From: Eledone cirrhosa
Lineage: Eukaryota; Mollusca; Cephalopoda; Octopoda; Eledonidae
Length of the DNA stretch: 64,000 nt
Direction of reading: 5' to 3'
Assembly (NCBI GenBank): GCA_964016885.1
Contig: OZ024746.1
Location: 101,569,089 to 101,633,088 of the forward strand
The translations under genes and the position numbers were made by a program. The notes under the pieces are model-generated. The model saw nothing but the letters and a program-made list of their open reading frames with translations. It ran no database searches and was not told the origin of the DNA. Positions 45,401 to 58,539 of this stretch are shown in pieces (the first letter of the stretch is position 1; the number at the start of each line of letters is the position of its first letter).

Positions 45401-48400
45401 TACAGTTCAACAGTTCTACTGTTCAACAGTTCTACAGTTCAACAGTTCTACAGTTCTACTGTTCTACAGTTCTACAGTTCTACAGTTCAACAGTTCTACA
45501 GTTCTACAGTTCTACTGTTCTACAGTTCTACTGTTCTACAGTTCTACAGTTCTACAGTTCAACAGTTCCACTGTTCAACAGTTCTACAGTTCAACAGTTC
45601 TACAGTTCCACTGTTCAACAGTTCTACAGTTCAACAGTTCTACTGTCCAACAGTTCTACAGTTCAACAGTTCTACAGTTCTACAGTTCTGCAGTTCAACA
45701 GTTCCACTGTTCAACAGTTCTACAGTTCTACAGTTCTACAGTTCAACAGTTCAACAGTTCAACAGTTCTACTGTTCAACAGTTCTACTGTTCAACAGTCC
45801 TACTGTTCAACAGTTCAACAGTTTTACAGTTCTACTGTTCTACAGTTCAACAGTTCTACAGTTCAACAGTTCTACAGTTCCACTGTTCTACAGTTCTACA
45901 GTTCTACAGTTCTACTGTTCTACAGTTCTACAGTTCAACAGTTCCACTGTTCAACAGTTCTACAGTTGCACTGTTCTACAGTTCTACAGTTCTGCAGTTC
46001 TACAGTTCAACAGTTCTACTGTTCTACAGTTCTACTGTTCAACAGTTCTACAGTTCAACAGTTCTACAGTTCCACTGTTCTACAGTTCTACAGTTCAACA
46101 GTTCTACAGTTCTACAGTTCAACAGTTCTACAGTTCTACAGTTCTACTGTTCTACAGTTCTACAGTTCAACAGTTCTACAGTTCCACTGTTCAACAGTTC
46201 TACAGTTCCACTGTTCTACAGTTCTACAGTTCTGCAGTTCAACAGTTCTACAGTTCAACAGTTCTACAGTTCTACAGTTGCACTGTTCAACAGTTCTACT
46301 GTTCTACAGTTCAACAGTTCTACTGTTCAACAGTTCTACAGTTCAACAGTTCAACAGTTCAACAGTTCTACAGTTCTACTGTTCTACAGTTCAACAGTTC
46401 TACAGTTCCACTGTTCTACAGTTCTACAGTTCTACAGTTCTACAGTTCTACAGTTCCACTGTTCAACAGTTCTACAGTTACACTGTTCTACAGTTCTACA
46501 GTTCTACAGTTCAACAGTTCTACAGTTCTACAGTTCTACTGTTCAAAAGTTCTACAGTTCTATAGTCATACAGTTCAACAGTCCTACTGTTCAACAGTTC
46601 TACAATTCAACAGTTCTACAGTTCTACAGTTATACTGTTCTACAGTTTTACAGTTCAACAGTTCTACTGTTCAACAGTTCAACAGTTCAACAGTTCAACA
46701 GTTCTACTGTTTAACAGTTCTACAGTTCTACTGTTCTACAGTTCTACAGTTCAACAGTTCTACTGTTCAACAGTTCAACAGTTCTACAGTTCAACAGTTC
46801 CACTGTTCAACAGTTCAATAGTTCTACAGTTCTACTGTTCTACAGCTCGACAGTTCTACTGTTCAACAGTTCTACAGTTCAACAGTTCTACAGTTCCACT
46901 GTTCTACAGTTCTACAGTTCTACAGTTCCACTGTTCAACAGTTCTACAGTTCCACTGTTCTACAGTTCTACAGTTCTGCAGTTCAACAGTTCTACAGTTC
47001 AACAGTTCTACAGTTCTACAGTTGCACTGTTCAACAGTTCTACTGTTCTACAGTTCAACAGTTCTACTGTTCAACAGTTCTACAGTTCTACAGTTCAACA
47101 GTTCAACAGTTCTACTGTTCAACAGTTCTACTGTTCAACAGTCCTATTGTTCAACAGTTCAACAGTTCTACAGTTCTACTGTTCTACAGTTCAACAGTTC
47201 TACTGTTCAACAGTTCCACAGTTCAACAGTTCTACAGTTCCACTGTTCTACAGTTCTACAGCTCTACAGTTCTACTGTTCTACAGTTCTACTGTTCAACA
47301 GTTCTACAGTTCAACAGTTCAACAGTTCTACAGTTCTACAGTTCTACAGTTCCACTGTTCTACAGTTCTACAGTTCTACAGTTCCACTGTTCAACAGTTC
47401 TACAGTTCCACTGTTCTACAGTTATACAGTTCTACAGGTCAACAGTTCTACAGTTCTACTGTTCTACAGTTCTACAGTTCAACAGTTCCACTGTTCAACA
47501 GTTCCACTGTTCTACATTTCTACAGTTCAACAGTTCTACAGTTCCACAGTTCTACAGTTCTACAGTTACACTGTTCAACAGTTCTACTGTTCTACAGTTC
47601 TACAGTTCAACAGTTCTACTGTTCAACAGTTCAACAGTTCTACAGTTCTACAGTTCAACAGTTCTACAGTTCTACTGTTCTACAGTTCTACAGTTCTACA
47701 GTTCAACAGTTCTACTGTTCAACAGTTCTACTGTTCAACAGTTCTACAGTTCCACTGTTCAACGGTTCTACAGTTCAACAGTTCTACAGTTCCACTGTTC
47801 AACAGTTCTACAGTTCAACAGTTCTACAGTTCTACTGTTCTACAGTTCAACAGTTCTACAGTTCCACTGTTCTACAGTTCTACAGTTCTACTGTTCTACA
47901 GTTCTACAGTTCAACAGTTCCACTGTTCAACAGTTCTACAGTTCTACAGTTCAACAGTTCAACAGTTCAACAGTTCTACTGTTCAACAGTTCTACTGTTC
48001 AACAGTCCTACTGTTCAACAGTTCAACAGTTCTACAGTTCTACTGTTCTACAGTTCAACAGTTCTACTGTTCAACAGTTCTACAGTTCAACAGTTCTACA
48101 GTTCCACTGTACTACAGTTCTACAGTTCTACTGTTCTACAGTTCTACAGTTCAACAGTTCCACTGTTCAACAGTTCTACAATTCTACAGTTCAACAGTTC
48201 AACAGTTCTACTGTTCAACAGTTCTACTGTTCAACAGTCCTACTGTTCAACAGTTCAACAGTTCTACAGTTCTACTGTTCTACAGTTCAACAGTTCTACA
48301 GTTCCACTGTTCTACAGTTCTACAGTTCTACAGTTCTACAGTTCTACAGTTCCACTGTTCAACAGTTCTACAGTTACACTGTTCTACAGTTCTACAGTTC

Positions 48401-51400
48401 AACAGTTCTACAGTTCTACTGTTCAAAAGTTCTACAGTTCTATAGTCATACAGTTCAACAGTCCTACTGTTCAACAGTTCTACAATTCAACAGTTCTACA
48501 GTTCTACAGTTATACTGTTCTACAGTTTTACAGTTCAACAGTTCTACTGTTCAACAGTTCAACAGTTCAACAGTTCTACTGTTCAACAGTTCTACAGTTC
48601 TACTGTTCTACAGTTCTACTGTTCTACAGTTCTACAGTTCAACAGTTCTACTGTTCAACAGTTCAACAGTTCTACAGTTCAACAGTTCCACTGTTCAACA
48701 GTTCAATAGTTCTACAGTTCTACTGTTCTACAGCTCGACAGTTCTACTGTTCAACAGTTCTACAGTTCAACAGTTCTACAGTTCCACTGTTCTACAGTTC
48801 TACAGTTCTACAGTTCTACAGTTCCACTGTTCAACAGTTCTACAGTTCCACTGTTCTACAGTTCTACAGTTCTGCAGTTCAACAGTTCTACAGTTCAACA
48901 GTTCTACAGTTCTACAGTTGCACTGGTCAACAGTTCTACTGTTCTACAGTTCAACAGTTCTACTGTTCAACAGTTCTACAGTTCAACAGTTCTACAGTTC
49001 CACTGTTCTACAGTTCAACAGTTCTACAGTTCTACAGTTCAACAGTTCTACAGTTCTACAGTTCTACTGTTCTACAGTTCTACAGTTCTACAGTTCCACA
49101 GTTCCACTGTTCAACAGTTCTACAGTTCAACAGTTCTACAGTTCCACTGTTCAACAGTTCTACAGTTCAACAGTTCTACTGTTCAACAGTTCTACAGTTC
49201 AACAGTTCTACAGTTCCATTGTACTACAGTTCTACAGTTCAACAGTTCCACTGTTCAACAGTTCTACAGTTCTACAGTTCAACAGTTCAACAGTTCAACA
49301 GTCCTACTGTTCAACAGTTCAACAGTTTTACAGTTCTACTGTTCTACAGTTCAACAGTTCTACAGTTCAACAGTTCTACAGTTCAACAGTTCTACAGTTC
49401 CACTATTCTACAGTTCTACAGTTCTACAGTTCTACTGTTCTACAGTTCAACAGTTCCACTGTTCAACAGTTCTACAGTTCCACTGTTCTACAGTTCTACA
49501 GTTCTGCAGTTCAACAGTTCTACAGTTCAACAGTTCTACAGTTCTACAGTTCTACAGTTCTACTGTTCTACAGTTCTACAGTTCAACAGTTCTACAGTTC
49601 CACTGTTCAACAGTTCTACAGTTCCACTGTTCAACAGTTCTACTGTTCAACAGTTCTACAGTTCAACAGTTCTACAGTTCCACTGTTCTACAGTTCTACA
49701 GTTCTGCAGTTCAACAGTTCTACAGTTCAACAGTTCTACAGTTCTACAGTTCCACTGTTCAATAGTTCTACTGTTCTACAGTTCTACAGTTCAACAGTTC
49801 TACTGTTCAACAGTTCTACAGTTCAACAGTTCTACAGTTCCACTGTTCTACAGTTCTACAGTTCTGCAGTTCAACATTTCTACAGTTCAACAGTTCTACA
49901 GTTCTACAGTTCCACTGTTCAACAGTTCTACTGTTCTACAGTTCTACAGTTCAACAGTTCTACTGTTCAACAGTTCTACAGTTCAACAGTTCTACAGTTC
50001 TACAGTTCTACTGTTCTACAGTTCTACAGTTCTACAGTTCTACTGTTCAACAGTTCTACAGTTCAACAGTTCTACAGTTCCACTGTTCAACAGTTCAACA
50101 GTTCTACTGTTCAACAGTTCTACAGTTCAACAGTTCTACAGTTCCACTGTTCTACAGTTCTACAGTTCTGCAGTTCAACAGTTCTACAGTTCAACAGTTC
50201 TACAGTTCTACAGTTCCACTGTTCAACAGTTCTACTGTTCTACAGTTCTACAGTTCAACAGTTCTACTGTTCAACAGTTCTACAGTTCAACAGTTCTACA
50301 GTTCCACTGTTCTACAGTTCTACAGTTCTGCAGTTCAACAGTTCTACAGTTCAACAGTTCTACAGTTCTACAGTTCCACTGTTCAACAGTTCTATTGTTC
50401 TACAGTTCTACAGTTCAACAGTTCTACTGTTCAACAGTTCTACAGTTCAACAGTTCTACAGTTCCACTGTTCTACAGTTCTACAGTTCAACAATTCTACA
50501 GTTCAACAGTTCTACAGTTTTACAGTTCCACTGTTCAACAGTTCTACTGTTCTACAGTTCTACAGTTCTGCAGTTCAACAGTTCTACAGTTCAACAGTTC
50601 TACAGTTCTACAGTTCCACTGTTCAACAGTTCTACTGTTCTACAGTTCAACAGTTCTACTGTTCAACAGTTCTACAGTTCAACAGTTCTACAGTTCTACA
50701 GTTCTACAGTTCTACTGTTCTACAGTTCTACAGTTCAACAGTTCTACTGTTAAACATTTCAACAGTTCAACAGTTCAACAGTTCAACAGTTCTACTTTTC
50801 AACAGTTTTACAGTTCAACAGTTCTTCAATTCCACTGTTCAACAGTTCTACAGTTCAACAGTTCTACAGTTCCACTGTTCAACAGTTCTACAGTTCAACA
50901 GTTCTACTGTTCAACAGTTCTACAGTTCAACAGTTCCACTGTTCTACAGTTCTACAGTTCTACAGTTCTACAGTTCTACAGTTCAACAGTTCCACTGTTC
51001 AACAGTTCTACAGTTCTACAGTTCAACAGTTCTACTGTTCTACTGTTCAACAGTCCTATTGTTCAACAGTTCAACAGTTCTACAGTTCTACTGTTCTACA
51101 GTTCAACATTTCTACTGTCCAACAGTTCTACAGTTCCACTGTTCTACAGTTCTACAGTTCTACAGTTCTACTGTTCTACAGTTCTACTGTTCAACAGTTC
51201 TACAGTTCAACAGTTCTACTGTTCAACAGTTCTACTGTTCTACAGTTCTACAGTTCAACAGTCCTACTGTTCAACGGTTCTACAGTTCAACAGTTCTACA
51301 GTTCTACAGTTATACTGTTCTACAGTTCTACAGTTCAACATTTCTACAGTTCTACAGTTCTACAGTTCTACTGTTCTACAGTTCTACAGTTCCACTGTTC

Positions 51401-53830
51401 AACAGTTCTACAGTTCCATTGTTCTACAGTTTTACAGTTCTACAGTTTAACAGTTCTACAGTTCAACAGTTCTACAGTTCTACAGTTCTACTGTTCAACA
51501 GTTCTACTGTTCTACAGTTCTACAGTTCAACAGTCCTACTGTTCAACGGTTCTACAGTTCAACAGTTCTACAGTTCTACAGTTATACTGTTCTACAGTTC
51601 AACATTTCTACAGTTCTACAGTTCTACTGTTCTACAGTTCAACATTTCTACAGTTCTACAGTTCTACTGTTCTACAGTTCTACAGTTCAACAGTTCTACT
51701 GTTCAACAGTTCTACAGTTCAACAGTTCAACAGTTCTAGAGTTTAACAGTTCTACAGTTCTTCAGTTCAACAGTTCTACAGTTCTACAGTTCTACTGTTC
51801 TACAGTTCTACAGTTCAACAGTTCTACTGTTCAACAGTTCTACAGTTCAACAGTTCTACAGTTCCACTGTTCAACAGTTCAACAGTTCAACAGTTCAACA
51901 GTTCAACAGTCCTACTGTTCAACAGTTCTACAGTTCAACAGTTCTACAGTTCCACTGTTCAACAGTTCTACAGTTCAACAGTTCTACTGTTCAACAGTTC
52001 TACAGTTCCACTGTTCTACAGTTCTACAGTTCAACAGTTCCACTGTTCAACAGTTCTACAGTTCAACAGTTCAACTGTTCAACAGTTCTACTGTTCAACA
52101 GTCCTATTGTTCAACAGTTCAACAGTTCTACAGTTCTACTGTTCTACAGTTCAACAGTTCTACTGTTCAACAGTTCTACAGTTCAACATTTCTACAGTTC
52201 CACTGTTCTACAGTTCTACAGTTCTACAGTTCTACTGTTCTACAGTTCTACTGTTCAACAGTTCTACAGTTCTACAGTTCCACTGTTCTACAGTTCTACA
52301 GTTCAACAGTTCCACTGTTCAACAGTTCTACAGTTCAACAGTTCAACAGTTCAACTGTTCAACAGTTCTACTGTTCAACAGTCCTATTGTTCAACAGTTC
52401 AACAGTTCTACAGTTCTACTGTTCTACAGTTCAACAGTTCTACTGTTCAACAGTTCTACAGTTCAACAGTTCTACAGTTCCACTGTTCTACAGTTCTACA
52501 GTTCTACAGTTCTACAGTTCTACTGTTCAACAGTTCTACTGTTCTACAGTTCTACAGTTCAACAGTCCTACTGTTCAACAGTTCTACAGTTCAACAGTTC
52601 TACAGTTCTACAGTTCTACAGTTCAACAGTTCAACAGTTCTGCTGTTCAACAGTTCTACAGTTCAACAGTTCTACAGTTCTACAGTTCTACTGTTCTACA
52701 GTTCTACAGTTCAACAGTTCTACTGTTCAACAGTTCTACAGTTCAACAGTTCCACTGTTCAACAGTTCTACAGTTCAACAGTTCCACTGTTCAACAGTTC
52801 TACAGTTCAACAGTTCCACTGTTCAACAGTTCTACAGTTCAACAGTTCCACTGTTCAACAGTTCAACAGTTCTACAGTTCAACAGTTCAACAGTTCTACA
52901 GTTCAACAGTTCTACAGTTCAACAGTTCCACTGTTCAACAGTTCTACAGTTCTTCAGTTCCACAGTTCAACTATTCAACAGTTCAACAGTTCTACAGTTC
53001 TTCAGTTCCACAGTTCAACAGTTCCACTGTTTTACAGTTCAACAGTTCCATCTTTCAACAGTTCTACAGTTCAACAGTTCAACAGTTCTTCAGTTCTACA
53101 GTTCTACAGTTCTACAGTTCCACTGTTCAACAGTTCAACAGTTCTACAGTTCAACAGTTCAACAGTTCAACAGTTCAACAGTTCAACAGTTCAACAGTTC
53201 TTCAGTTCCACTGTTCAACAGTTCAACAGTTCTACAGTTCAACAGTTCAACAGTTCAACAGTTCAACAGTTCTACAGTTCAACAGTTCTACAGTTCAACA
53301 GTTCAACAGTTCAACAGTTCAACAGTTCAACAGTTCAACAGTTCAACAGTTCTACAGTTCTTCAGTTCCACTGTTCAACAGTTCTACAGTTCAACAGTTC
53401 CACTGTTCAACAGTTCTACAGTTCTTCAGTTCCACTGTTCAACAGTTCTACAGTTCAACAGTTCCACTGTTCAACAGTTCAACAGTTCTACAGTTCAACA
53501 GTTCTACAGTTCAACAGTTCAACAGTTCAACAGTTCTACAGTTCTTCAGTTCTACAGTTCTACAGTTCTACAGTTCAACAGTTCAACAGTTCCACTGTTC
53601 AACAGTTCTACAGTTCAACAGTTCCACTGTTCAACAGTTCTATAGTTCAACAGTTCCACTGTTCAACAGTTCAACAGTTCTACAGTTCAACAGTTCTACA
53701 GTTCTACAGTTCTACAGTTCAACAGTTCTACAGTTCTAGAGTTCAACACTTCTACAGTTCTTCAGTTCCACTATTCAACAGTTCTTTTGTTCAACAGTTC
53801 TATACCTAAACAGTTCTACAGTTCAACAGT
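42493..53830 (+). repeat. 8-bp satellite, main block, about 11.3 kb
   Basis: About 1400 units of the form TTC-N-AC-W-G: TTCTACAG, TTCAACAG, TTCTACTG and TTCCACTG dominate. Because 8 is not a multiple of 3, every plus-strand frame reads the same eight-codon cycle (F-[NYH]-[SC]-S-T-V-[LQP]-[QL]), and no stop codon can arise from the common units. This yields frames of up to 1445 codons (42484-46821), 1243 codons and others in all three phases. The minus strand has TAG in TTCTACAG units. Larger periods of about 1.88 kb and 280 bp are visible. I do not call a gene. Confidence 0.97.
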
Positions 53831-54480
53831 TAATTGTAGTTCATTGTGTCAAAATAGAAATTTATAATTCTCTGTTCCTTGTTCAATTACCTACTCATAT
53901 AAGTTAAGGAAATAAACAGGACACGACAATGGTGTCACTGATATGCATGGTAGCAAAAAGAGTTTTAGCATAATTAATTAAGGAAAGAATCAAATTAGAT
54001 GAGATGCAGTTTGGTTTTAATGGTTTTATGCCAGGAATGATCACCACTGATGCCTTCAGTGAAACAACTACGAGACGTTCCTAGCTAAGTGTAAGCTGCT
54101 ATATTTAACTTTTGTTGTTTAGGAGACGACTTTTGACAGAGTACCACTCCTGTTTAATAATTATAGTTCTCCAGGAGGCCATAACAGAAGAATTTAAGAT
54201 TAACTGTACTGTAGATGAATGTGTGTAAGATCTAGAGCAAAAATTCCATTTGAAGAACAAAACTTAGACTCAAAAAGACTCAAGAGTAAGCTTAGCAAAG
54301 AACAATGTTTTAGCAAGCAGGAAAGAGGATAAGACCCTAATTACTATCTAAAAAGTAGCCATGATCGATATGGAGAAAAAGAGTAGATAGGAATTCTATA
54401 CGGTGTATTCAATGTAAAATATACATACACAAGACGTTTATTGGGATTGCAGTCATGCTAACAAAAAATGTAACTTTTGT
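53831..54480 (+). mobile_element. RTE LINE RT fragment, strongly decayed
   Basis: Short pieces in several frames recall RTE RT: VAKRVLA, KERIKLDEMQFGF and TTDAFSET (about 53945-54065), then QEAITEEFKI near 54190. Heavily interrupted. Confidence 0.6.
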
Positions 54481-55225
54481 ATGTGGCAAATACACGGAGA
54501 TAGTTGAAAGTAAGAACTCCAGTAAAATAAACATTTTCCAATCCTGTGTAAACTAAGTAGTTGTAGAGGAGGTTGCTCTGAAAGTTTAAAAACGTTCAGT
54601 GAGCTACTACCTGTTTTGGTAAGAAAGGGATTTTCTCCTCGAGGAAAGGATAGATAGTAGGATGCCTGCATGTAAAGTGTGATGGTGCACATTAGTGAGA
54701 CAAGCACAGTGAGTGTAAGGGAGATATAAAAGCTAGAGAGAGTCAAACAAAACATGTTTCAGTTTTTAATTTAAAGGAAAAAATCTTTTGGCAGATGGAA
54801 TTATGAATGCAGCAGATTTGAATTTTTTTAGCTCAACAAATGATAAAAATAAAAAAATAAATGAGAAAGAAACTGTAGCTGATAAAGATTGGTTAGCATC
54901 TAAGTTTCAAATCAGATGCCGCAGAACTGTGTCAGTGACCAGATCGCAATGAGTGCAATGAAGAATTTGACACCATGAAGTACATGAGAAATATGAAGTG
55001 AATTTAACAGTTTTGGGTGAGTGTAAGGGGAGAAATGGCGAGCAGCAGTAGTGATTTCATACTCATAGACACATACATAGACGCATGTGTTGTCTGTACG
55101 GATAGGCATCGATCTACAGTAATTATAGAGCTGAATACTTGATGAATACTTGTGCAAATATAAAGAATTCATATGAATACAGGGAAACAGATATATGTGT
55201 GCAATTAGTGCAATTAGATATATGT
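54481..55225. other. No gene seen
   Basis: No credible frame on either strand, and no tandem repeat beyond short gcaattag duplications near 55200. Confidence 0.45.
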
Positions 55226-55515
55226 GTGCAATGAGTGTGTGTGTATATATATGTATATATAGATATATACACACACATGGAGGATGACCGCTGGGTAAAG
55301 AAGTGCCAAGAAATCCCAGTAGAAGGAAGACACAGGAGAGGTAGACCATGTAAACATGGGCGGAGGTGGTGAAAGCAGACCTCAGATCGCTGAAACTCAC
55401 CGAGGAGATGACGAAGGACCGTGACAAGTGGAGAGATGCTGTGCTGAATAGGACCCGTCCAACCCTTGCAAGCAGGGAAAAGCGGACGTAAAATGATGAT
55501 GATGATGATGATGAC
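55226..55515 (+). mobile_element. RTE-related LINE 3' end, plus strand
   Basis: After a (TA)n run come ggaggatgaccgctgggtaa, a C-terminal coding remnant, then acccttgcaagcagggaaaa, gcggacgtaaaatgatgatg and a (GAT)n tail. The tail matches the SINE end at 34590-34638 more closely than the other LINE copies do, suggesting a second LINE subfamily. Confidence 0.72.
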
Positions 55516-56230
55516 ACACACACACACAAATGTACACATGCATGTATATGTACATAAATATATATATGCATATATACACATATATATTTTACATTTATCA
55601 CTATATATATAAACATATATATAAATATTGACAAACACTCTGGGCAAATTTGAACATTTTAAATCTATATGCCTTTCCTAAGAAAGGCTTTCACAATACA
55701 TATATTAACTATGAATTAGATGAATAATTTGTGCAACAGATGCTAGTGTTGTACAAATGGATGACAATTGGTCATCAAGGCACAGCATAGCTTAGTGGGG
55801 CTATTTGCTTGCAAATCAATCAAATATTATTATTATTATTCAATATAACCCAAACGTATAAATGTATATATAACTGTGTGTGTGTGTGTGTATGGATGCA
55901 TATTTACATTTATGTATCTGCTATGCTAGAGCGAGAAATAAAATTCTAATTTTATTTATTTATATATGTGGTGGGGGAATCAGAATTATTCTAGGTTATC
56001 TCCAATGATTTTTAAAAACCAGAATTAGTCATTTAGTTTACATATTAAAATTCCAAACCATCCTATTTATTTTATCACATAGGATTTCTAGTAATGTAGT
56101 AGAGATAGGTTAGCAAAATTTAATAAGTGGGGTGGTTGGAAAAAAATCTGAAAAATTAATAAGTGTGGGGGGGACATTTATATCAGGATCCAAGAGTATT
56201 TAACTGTCACTAATAAATCCTTAATATGGT
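55516..56230. other. No gene seen
   Basis: (CA)n and (TA)n near 55513-55620, then AT-rich sequence without a credible frame. The last part may contain the 5' end of the mariner copy that follows; no clear terminal repeat was found. Confidence 0.4.
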
Positions 56231-56309
56231 TAAAATAAGCTAACATGCCAAATCCTTGTTTTCCAAGTTTGGGCCACTATAGCACTTACCATCATAATAC
56301 ACATTCCTG

Positions 56310-57045
56310 TGACTGGTTCCACAGTCAAGAGGACAACTTGGAGGTTCAATATGCAATAAAGTTTTGTGTCAAGCTCGGCAAAAACCCTGTAGAAACCTGC
56401 TTATGGACTAACAGAACCAGGAAACTGTTTTCCACTGACAAAAGAGGTTCCAAGAAGGCAAGGAGCAGGTAAGGGATGATAAGAAGTGTGGCAGGGGGAG
56501 GGACATCAGGATGCCAAAGTTGGTCAAAAACTTCACAAATTTCTGGATGAGGACCGTCGTGCATCTCTTCTGATGATTGCTAAACAATTTGAAGTGGCTG
56601 AGGGCATTGTGCACAGAGTCATTCATGATGATCTGAACATGTGCAAAGTTTGTTCCCAGGGTGTTCAATGAAGATCAAAGGCAGAGGTGTGTTGATGACA
56701 GCAGGGAGATGGTCAAGTGGATCACTTTAAATCCAAGTGTCCTTGAGTCTCTGGTAACCTGTGATGAGAGCTGAGTCTACTGTTATGATCCAGAGACCAA
56801 GAGACAGAGTGTACAGTGGAACCATTCTGACTCTCCAAGACCCAAGAAGGCCAGGCAAAACAGGTTCACTGGGAAGCTCATGATGGTCCCATTCTTTGAC
56901 AACAACGGCATCATCTATATCCACTGGGTCACACATGGCCAGACAGTCAACAAAGAGTACTATGTAGAGGTTTTGAGGCAGTTCAGAAATAGATTTTGTC
57001 ACAAGAGTTCAGAACTCTTCAAGTCTGGTCAGTGGCACCTGCTGT
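56310..57045 (+). pseudogene. mariner-type transposase, 3'-truncated
   Basis: Cut-and-paste transposase of the Tc1/mariner group, near the SETMAR and GVQW3-like copies common in cephalopods. Seen: the N-terminal helix-turn-helix region (AIKFCVKLGKNPVET), a second block DRRASLLMIAKQFEVAEG and VHRVIHDDLNMCKV after a frameshift near 56480, then VTCDES followed by TGA in place of a conserved Trp, VYCYDPETKRQSVQW (first catalytic Asp region) and VNKEYYVEVLRQFR. It breaks off after SGQWHLL, just before the second catalytic Asp, where family C repeat sequence begins. Inactive. Confidence 0.85.
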
Positions 57046-57094
57046 AAATCCATCCTGGTAACCAACTAGTATTTTTTTTTTCTTGTCACATCAC

Positions 57095-57165
57095 CTGTCT
57101 GAAGAACAGATCGATAACTTCTATGGGTGATCCTGAGCCAATCCTCTATGAAATGTGCATAACAG
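57095..57165 (+). ncRNA. Hammerhead ribozyme candidate 11, family C
   Basis: Stem I CUGU/ACAG, core CUGAAGA (57099-57105), stem II ACAGA/UCUAU with one mismatch around a roughly 34-nt insert, GAAA (57150-57153), stem III AUG-UG-CAU, cleavage-site A (57161). The insert resembles that at 3603-3673. Stem II is weaker than in the other copies. Confidence 0.6.
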
Positions 57166-57480
57166 ATTGATACACAACCTAGTAACATGTAAACGAAACT
57201 TCGTTTTTTTTAATATATATATTCTGCCTGTACATAGAGTGCTTGTTTTGGTATCGCCACCAGTAAATCACTGAATCACCTACACTAAGTATATATATAT
57301 ATATATACTTATTAATTCTGGCAATATTACACAAATATGACCCTCCCAAGTATAACAATATATATATATATATAAAATGTAAACAGAAATAACAACACAA
57401 TCAGTACAGTATATGGAAGGAATATATTACGTTAACGCATGTATATTTACATATCTATATATATATATGCCAATCTTATA
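57166..57480. repeat. Tail of the hammerhead repeat, (TA)n runs and a partial repeat copy
   Basis: 57180-57290 resembles 3885-3985 (cgaaacttc, ttctgcctgt, ccagta), the downstream body of the same repeat. 57377-57437 repeats 30974-31036 (cagtatatggaaggaatata). TA runs lie between them. Confidence 0.65.
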
Positions 57481-58090
57481 CATACATAGTAGATAGCAGT
57501 GACAAGAATACAAAATCTCGATAAGGAGCAATAATTCTGAAACAATTGTCGATTGTTTTCTAATAGCTACCGCTAGAATAAAAGGATGATGTTGTCATCT
57601 ACCACATAGTGTTTTGAGGTTGTATAATTGCAAACAAACCGAATATTAATATTATAATATTATTATTTACTCATGAATACATATATATATATATACCTGT
57701 TAGTTCTTTCGTTGTTTTGGTATTGTGTGGTTGGGTTTTGCCTACCGCAATGTTCAATTTGTCAAGCTATTTAAACGTAAGGACCTACCATTATTGAGTG
57801 CTTTGCTACTCATTCCTAATTGTAGGTCGACTTTGCTTGGCCACAGCCAAAGCTTCGATTTTACTAAGCTTCCACTTGTATATATATATAGTAATAATAA
57901 TAAATTTGAAGACTAATTTTTTTTGTATACGTGCATGTATTTGTATACCTATGGCGAGTGTTTTCGCGTATGCTTGTGTATGTATGTATATGGATGCGTG
58001 TATGTATTTATTTAATTTCAATAACCTCTGTATTTTATTTACTTTATTCTTAACTCTGAAGCCGAGAATCATTCGGTTTCCTAGTTAGAA
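57481..58090. other. No gene seen
   Basis: Short TA runs and AT-rich sequence. Frames on both strands are short and featureless. Confidence 0.4.
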
Positions 58091-58091
58091 T

Positions 58092-58372
58092 TTTAGTCTA
58101 CGACTTCAGTTATACCATTTAGGTGGTTTTGTCTTTGCGTGCAATTGTTCTCCCCGCTCCACATATGACGTATTATCTTCGTTTTTTCCGTTCATTGCCA
58201 GAGAACGTCTCTATGAACCACCTAAGAGAACATTAGTCTACGACCTCTTTTATACCATAAACATGGTTTTGTCTTTGCATGTAATTGGTTTTCACCGCTC
58301 CAAATAATGGCGTATTATCTTCGTTTTTTGCCGTTCTTTGCCAGGGAACGTTTCCGCGAACCAAAGTATCGT
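58092..58372. repeat. Diverged tandem duplication, about 140-bp unit, two copies
   Basis: agtctacgac at 58094 and 58234, then ggttttgtctttgc, cgctcca, cgtattatcttcgttttt and gccag-gaacgt in the same order in both copies. Confidence 0.85.
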
Positions 58373-58539
58373 CTTCTTGTCTTCCTCCGGTTGCAACGTT
58401 TTTTGAAATATTCACTTCTGCGTTCACAGATTGACTTTGTTAGTTTCAGAAGATCCCGTTAAGGGTGAAAGCAGCGATTCTTTGCTTAAACTTTAATCTG
58501 TTATTTTAATAAATATATATATATACACACACAAGGATG

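Noticed and set aside
42484..46821. 1445-codon plus-strand open frame as a giant secreted or mucin-like protein
   Set aside because: It is fully explained by a stop-free 8-bp satellite unit. Equivalent frames exist in the other two phases, and it has no domain or non-repetitive flank.
54912..55647. Long minus-strand frames (240 and 174 codons)
   Set aside because: Composed of microsatellite translation and the antisense of a LINE 3' end; no coherent protein features.
56245..56472. Host gene start at 56245
   Set aside because: The frame from about 56310 is mariner transposase; upstream residues have no support.
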